NCBI GenBank assembly: GCA_021813645.1
Contig: JAKAJW010000016.1
Coordinates: 1-8,575, forward strand
Origin: Pseudomonadota bacterium
Lineage (GTDB): Bacteria; Pseudomonadota; Alphaproteobacteria; Rhodobacterales; Rhodobacteraceae
Direction: 5' to 3'
Length of the DNA stretch: 8,575 nucleotides
Positions 6,675 to 8,575 of this stretch are shown piece by piece. A program made the position numbers and the translations under genes. The notes beneath the pieces are model-generated. The model searched no databases. It had not been told where the DNA came from and worked only from the letters and a program-made list of their open reading frames with translations. Within the stretch, counting starts at the first letter, position 1; every line of letters begins with the position of its first letter.

Positions 6675-6691
6675 TTGACCGCCACGGTCAA
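6675..6691. promoter_or_regulatory. RutR-like operator palindrome upstream of hydA
   Basis: TTGACCG-CCA-CGGTCAA is a perfect 7-bp inverted repeat with a 3-bp spacer. It closely resembles the E. coli RutR operator as I recall it (TTGACCA-NN-TGGTCAA). RutR is a TetR-family repressor released by uracil or thymine. The TTGACC half on the minus strand could also serve as a -35 element, so a bound repressor would block it, but I see no convincing -10. The site ends 32 nt before the hydA start and contains the TGA stop codon of the upstream glycosyltransferase gene. The palindrome is seen directly; the regulator is inferred. Confidence 0.65.
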
Positions 6692-7533
6692 TCGGGCGGT
6701 AGTCCGGCCGTGGTACGCGCGCATGAGACGAGTTCATCGAAACGAACGTCCCGGTTGTTCAGCTTGTGCACGGGTGCATGCCCCAGTAGTTCACTCGCGG
6801 CCGACAAAAAGGCAGGCAGTGGCGTTGCTTCGTCCCTTGCAAGACCTCCTATCATGAGAGGCAAAGCAGACCATTTCTTGGGAACCCGGTCCCAGATGGC
6901 GCGCACCTCGGAATTGGTCCGGAGCAGATATGCCAGATTGTAGTTATGCACGGCATAGGGGTAATAGGGGCAATCGCGGCCGCGGTCGGGTTCCACGAAC
7001 CACCGCATGTCGCCGCGCCTGCGCGCCTGGGAATAGCGCAAATATTCCATAGGCTTCTGCCCGGCGAGCGCCCGCTTCCAACTTGGGTAGAAGCGAGCGG
7101 AACGGAAATAGTCCGTATAGAGGTCAGTCCATGCCGCCATCAGAGGATTTCCGGGCTCTGCACTTAGAAACCAATTCTGCAGCACCAGGTCGGGATCCCC
7201 GTGGGAACGGAATGCGAAGAACCCGGCCTGCATTAGATCGCCTTCCAACCAGGCGCTGAGCGGTTTGCTGGGCAAAAGAGTGGCGTCGACCCACACCCCA
7301 CCGTGCTCCTTGAGCATCTGGGATCGGAGCAGATCGGCTTTCACCTGCGGCGTGATCCTGCGTTGGGCCACGCCCAGCCTTGCGAGCAAGGCGGCGGCCT
7401 CCGACTCTTCAATCAACCGAAGGTCATAATCCGGATTCAACTCGCCCCACATGCTCAATATGCGCTGCACGTGACGCGGGGCGTTGCCGCGCCCCTGAAA
7501 CCAAGCAGCCCATATGATTTTCGGTATACCCAA
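6688..7533 (-). CDS. Capsular polysaccharide synthesis-type glycosyltransferase
   Basis: A 281-residue protein with the layout of the Caps_synth / GT32-like glycosyltransferases. IPKIIWAAWFQG opens the fold at residues 3-14, NPDYDLRL is at 33-40, and KADLLRSQMLKEHGGVWVD runs from 65 to 83, where D67 and D83 occupy the positions of the donor-sugar and metal-binding acidic residues of the family. The last motif reads VDAT rather than the more usual DxD. No signal peptide or membrane segment is seen. The likely role is adding a sugar to a capsule, O-antigen or similar glycan. No ATG is available in frame: TTG at 7533 fits, with AGGGG 5 nt upstream. Hand-counted lines inside the gene have 53-62% G+C, against 67-72% in flanking genes, suggesting horizontal acquisition. 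It sits between the hydrolase and hydA genes on the same strand, 66 nt from the former's stop and 45 nt from the latter's start, and its stop codon lies inside the RutR-like operator. Confidence 0.85.
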   Translation of the reverse strand: MGIPKIIWAAWFQGRGNAPRHVQRILSMWGELNPDYDLRLIEESEAAALLARLGVAQRRITPQVKADLLRSQMLKEHGGVWVDATLLPSKPLSAWLEGDLMQAGFFAFRSHGDPDLVLQNWFLSAEPGNPLMAAWTDLYTDYFRSARFYPSWKRALAGQKPMEYLRYSQARRRGDMRWFVEPDRGRDCPYYPYAVHNYNLAYLLRTNSEVRAIWDRVPKKWSALPLMIGGLARDEATPLPAFLSAASELLGHAPVHKLNNRDVRFDELVSCARTTAGLPPD

Positions 7534-7599
7534 AGCATCCCCTACCGGCAGCGCGGAAACAGACTGGCACGTGGTGCAGCGTCACCCATCGGTCTCGGA

Positions 7600-8575
7600 C
7601 TATCCAACAACTTCCGCCGTCTCCAGCACGGCGTGGAACAAGACGTCGGTGCCCGCCTTCGCCCAATCGGGCGAGATCTCCTCGGCCTCGTTATGCGAAA
7701 GCCCGTCGACACAGGGGCACATGATCATCGTGGTCGGCGCCACCCGGTTGATCCAGCAGGCGTCGTGGCCCGCGCCGGACACGATATCCATGTGCGAATA
7801 GCCCAGCCGTTCCGCCGCGCCGCGCACCACCTGCACCAGCTTGGGATCGAAGGTGACCGGGTCGAAATGGCCCACCGCCTCGATTTCGCAAGCCAGGCCA
7901 AGCTCGCGCGCCACGCGATGCGCCGCCCGCTCGACCTCGGCCCGCATGGTGTCGAGTTTCAACTGGTCGGGGCTGCGGATGTCGACGGTGAAGACCGCCT
8001 GGCCGGGGATCACGTTGCGGCTGTTGGGATAGACATTCGCCTGGCCGACCGCGCCCACCGCATCGGGCTGGTGGCTCATCGCGATGTGATGGACATAGTC
8101 GATCACCCGCGCCATGCCGAGGCCCGCGTTCACCCGCATATGCATGGGGGTGGAGCCGGTATGGGCGGCCTTGCCGGTCAGCGTGATCTGCAGCCACCAC
8201 AGGCCCTGGCCGTGGGTGACCACGCCGATCTCCTTGCCCTCGGCCTCGAGGATCGGCCCCTGCTCGATATGCAGCTCGAACATCGCATGCATCTTGCGGG
8301 CGCCGACCTCTTCCGCGCCGACCCAGCCGATCCGCTTCAGCTCGTCGCCGAATTTCTTGCCCTCGGCGTCCGCCCGGTCATAGGCCCAGTCGAGCTTGTG
8401 CATCCCGGCGAAGACGCCGGAGGCCAGCATCGCCGGGGCGAAGCGGGTGCCTTCCTCGTTGGTCCAGTTGGTCACCACGATCGGGTGCTTGGTCCGGATG
8501 CCCAAATCGTTCATCGTGCGGATCACTTCCAGCCCGGCGAGCACGCCCAGCACGCCGTCGTATTTGCCGCCGGTC
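7600..8575 (-). CDS. hyuC: N-carbamoyl (beta-)amino acid amidohydrolase, M20 family, 5' end outside window
   Basis: The C-terminal 324 residues of a zinc-dependent M20-family amidohydrolase (beta-ureidopropionase / N-carbamoyl-L-amino acid hydrolase group). It hydrolyses N-carbamoyl-beta-alanine and related products of hydA to the amino acid, CO2 and ammonia. Numbering from the first complete codon: the bridging Asp is D6 in GGKYDG, NEEGTRF at 39-45 holds the catalytic and metal-binding Glu pair, H102 is in LHIEQGP, the dimerisation-domain segment GKAAHTGSTP is at 134-143, GAGHDA is at 267-272, and the last ligand H294 is in GLSHNEAE. The frame is open through position 8575. An internal GTG at 8553 is not the start, because the conserved GGKYDG lies upstream of it; with family lengths near 410-420, about 90 residues are missing. 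The stop is TAG. Bacterial L-carbamoylases and beta-ureidopropionases share these motifs, so the hyuC symbol is provisional; pydC or amaB would be equally defensible. Confidence 0.92.
   Translation of the reverse strand, partial: TGGKYDGVLGVLAGLEVIRTMNDLGIRTKHPIVVTNWTNEEGTRFAPAMLASGVFAGMHKLDWAYDRADAEGKKFGDELKRIGWVGAEEVGARKMHAMFELHIEQGPILEAEGKEIGVVTHGQGLWWLQITLTGKAAHTGSTPMHMRVNAGLGMARVIDYVHHIAMSHQPDAVGAVGQANVYPNSRNVIPGQAVFTVDIRSPDQLKLDTMRAEVERAAHRVARELGLACEIEAVGHFDPVTFDPKLVQVVRGAAERLGYSHMDIVSGAGHDACWINRVAPTTMIMCPCVDGLSHNEAEEISPDWAKAGTDVLFHAVLETAEVVG

Overview
The window looks like a chromosomal segment of a GC-rich alphaproteobacterium, most likely a member of the Rhodobacterales/Rhodobacteraceae. 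Hand counts give about 67-72% G+C over the catabolic genes, and strong GGAGG-type ribosome binding sites precede most of the genes. The XRE-type regulator and the hydA/hydrolase/ABC arrangement resemble what I recall from that family. The placement rests on recalled resemblance, not on a search.

Layout from right to left, which is the direction of transcription for everything except one gene. (1) 8575-7600: the C-terminal three quarters of an M20-family zinc amidohydrolase (N-carbamoyl-beta-alanine / N-carbamoyl-amino-acid hydrolase type), running off the right edge. (2) 7533-6688: a glycosyltransferase-like protein of the capsular polysaccharide synthesis type, with lower G+C and no obvious link to its neighbours. 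(3) A 17-bp perfect inverted repeat at 6675-6691, close to the RutR operator sequence, just upstream of hydA and overlapping the stop codon of the glycosyltransferase gene. (4) 6642-5191: dihydropyrimidinase/hydantoinase (hydA). (5) 4787-5182: a small cupin on the opposite (+) strand, tail-to-tail with hydA and head-to-head with the ABC operon. (6) 4755-1096: an ABC importer operon in the order ATPase, permease, permease, NMT1/THI5-like periplasmic binding protein, closed by a 10-bp GC hairpin at 1041-1068. (7) 953-795: a 52-residue predicted lipoprotein. (8) 714-1: the N-terminal 238 residues of an XRE-type regulator, running off the left edge.

The central theme is catabolism of pyrimidines or hydantoins by the reductive route. 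The ABC importer would bring in a pyrimidine-like or hydantoin-like compound. HydA opens the dihydropyrimidine/hydantoin ring to an N-carbamoyl amino acid, and the M20 hydrolase releases CO2, ammonia and the (beta-)amino acid. No dihydropyrimidine dehydrogenase (preT/preA type) is seen here, and it could lie beyond the right edge. The transporter's substrate is inferred from context only.

I see no clearly novel defence or mobile system. The points most worth a second look are: the RutR-like operator fused to the 3' end of an apparently foreign glycosyltransferase gene; the antisense cupin whose only nearby ATG is out of frame across an A6 run; a helically phased TCGGT repeat inside the ABC operon; and a histidine-kinase-like helical segment in the XRE regulator. 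There is no stretch longer than 300 bases without a gene, and I see no RNA genes, insertion sequences or CRISPR arrays.
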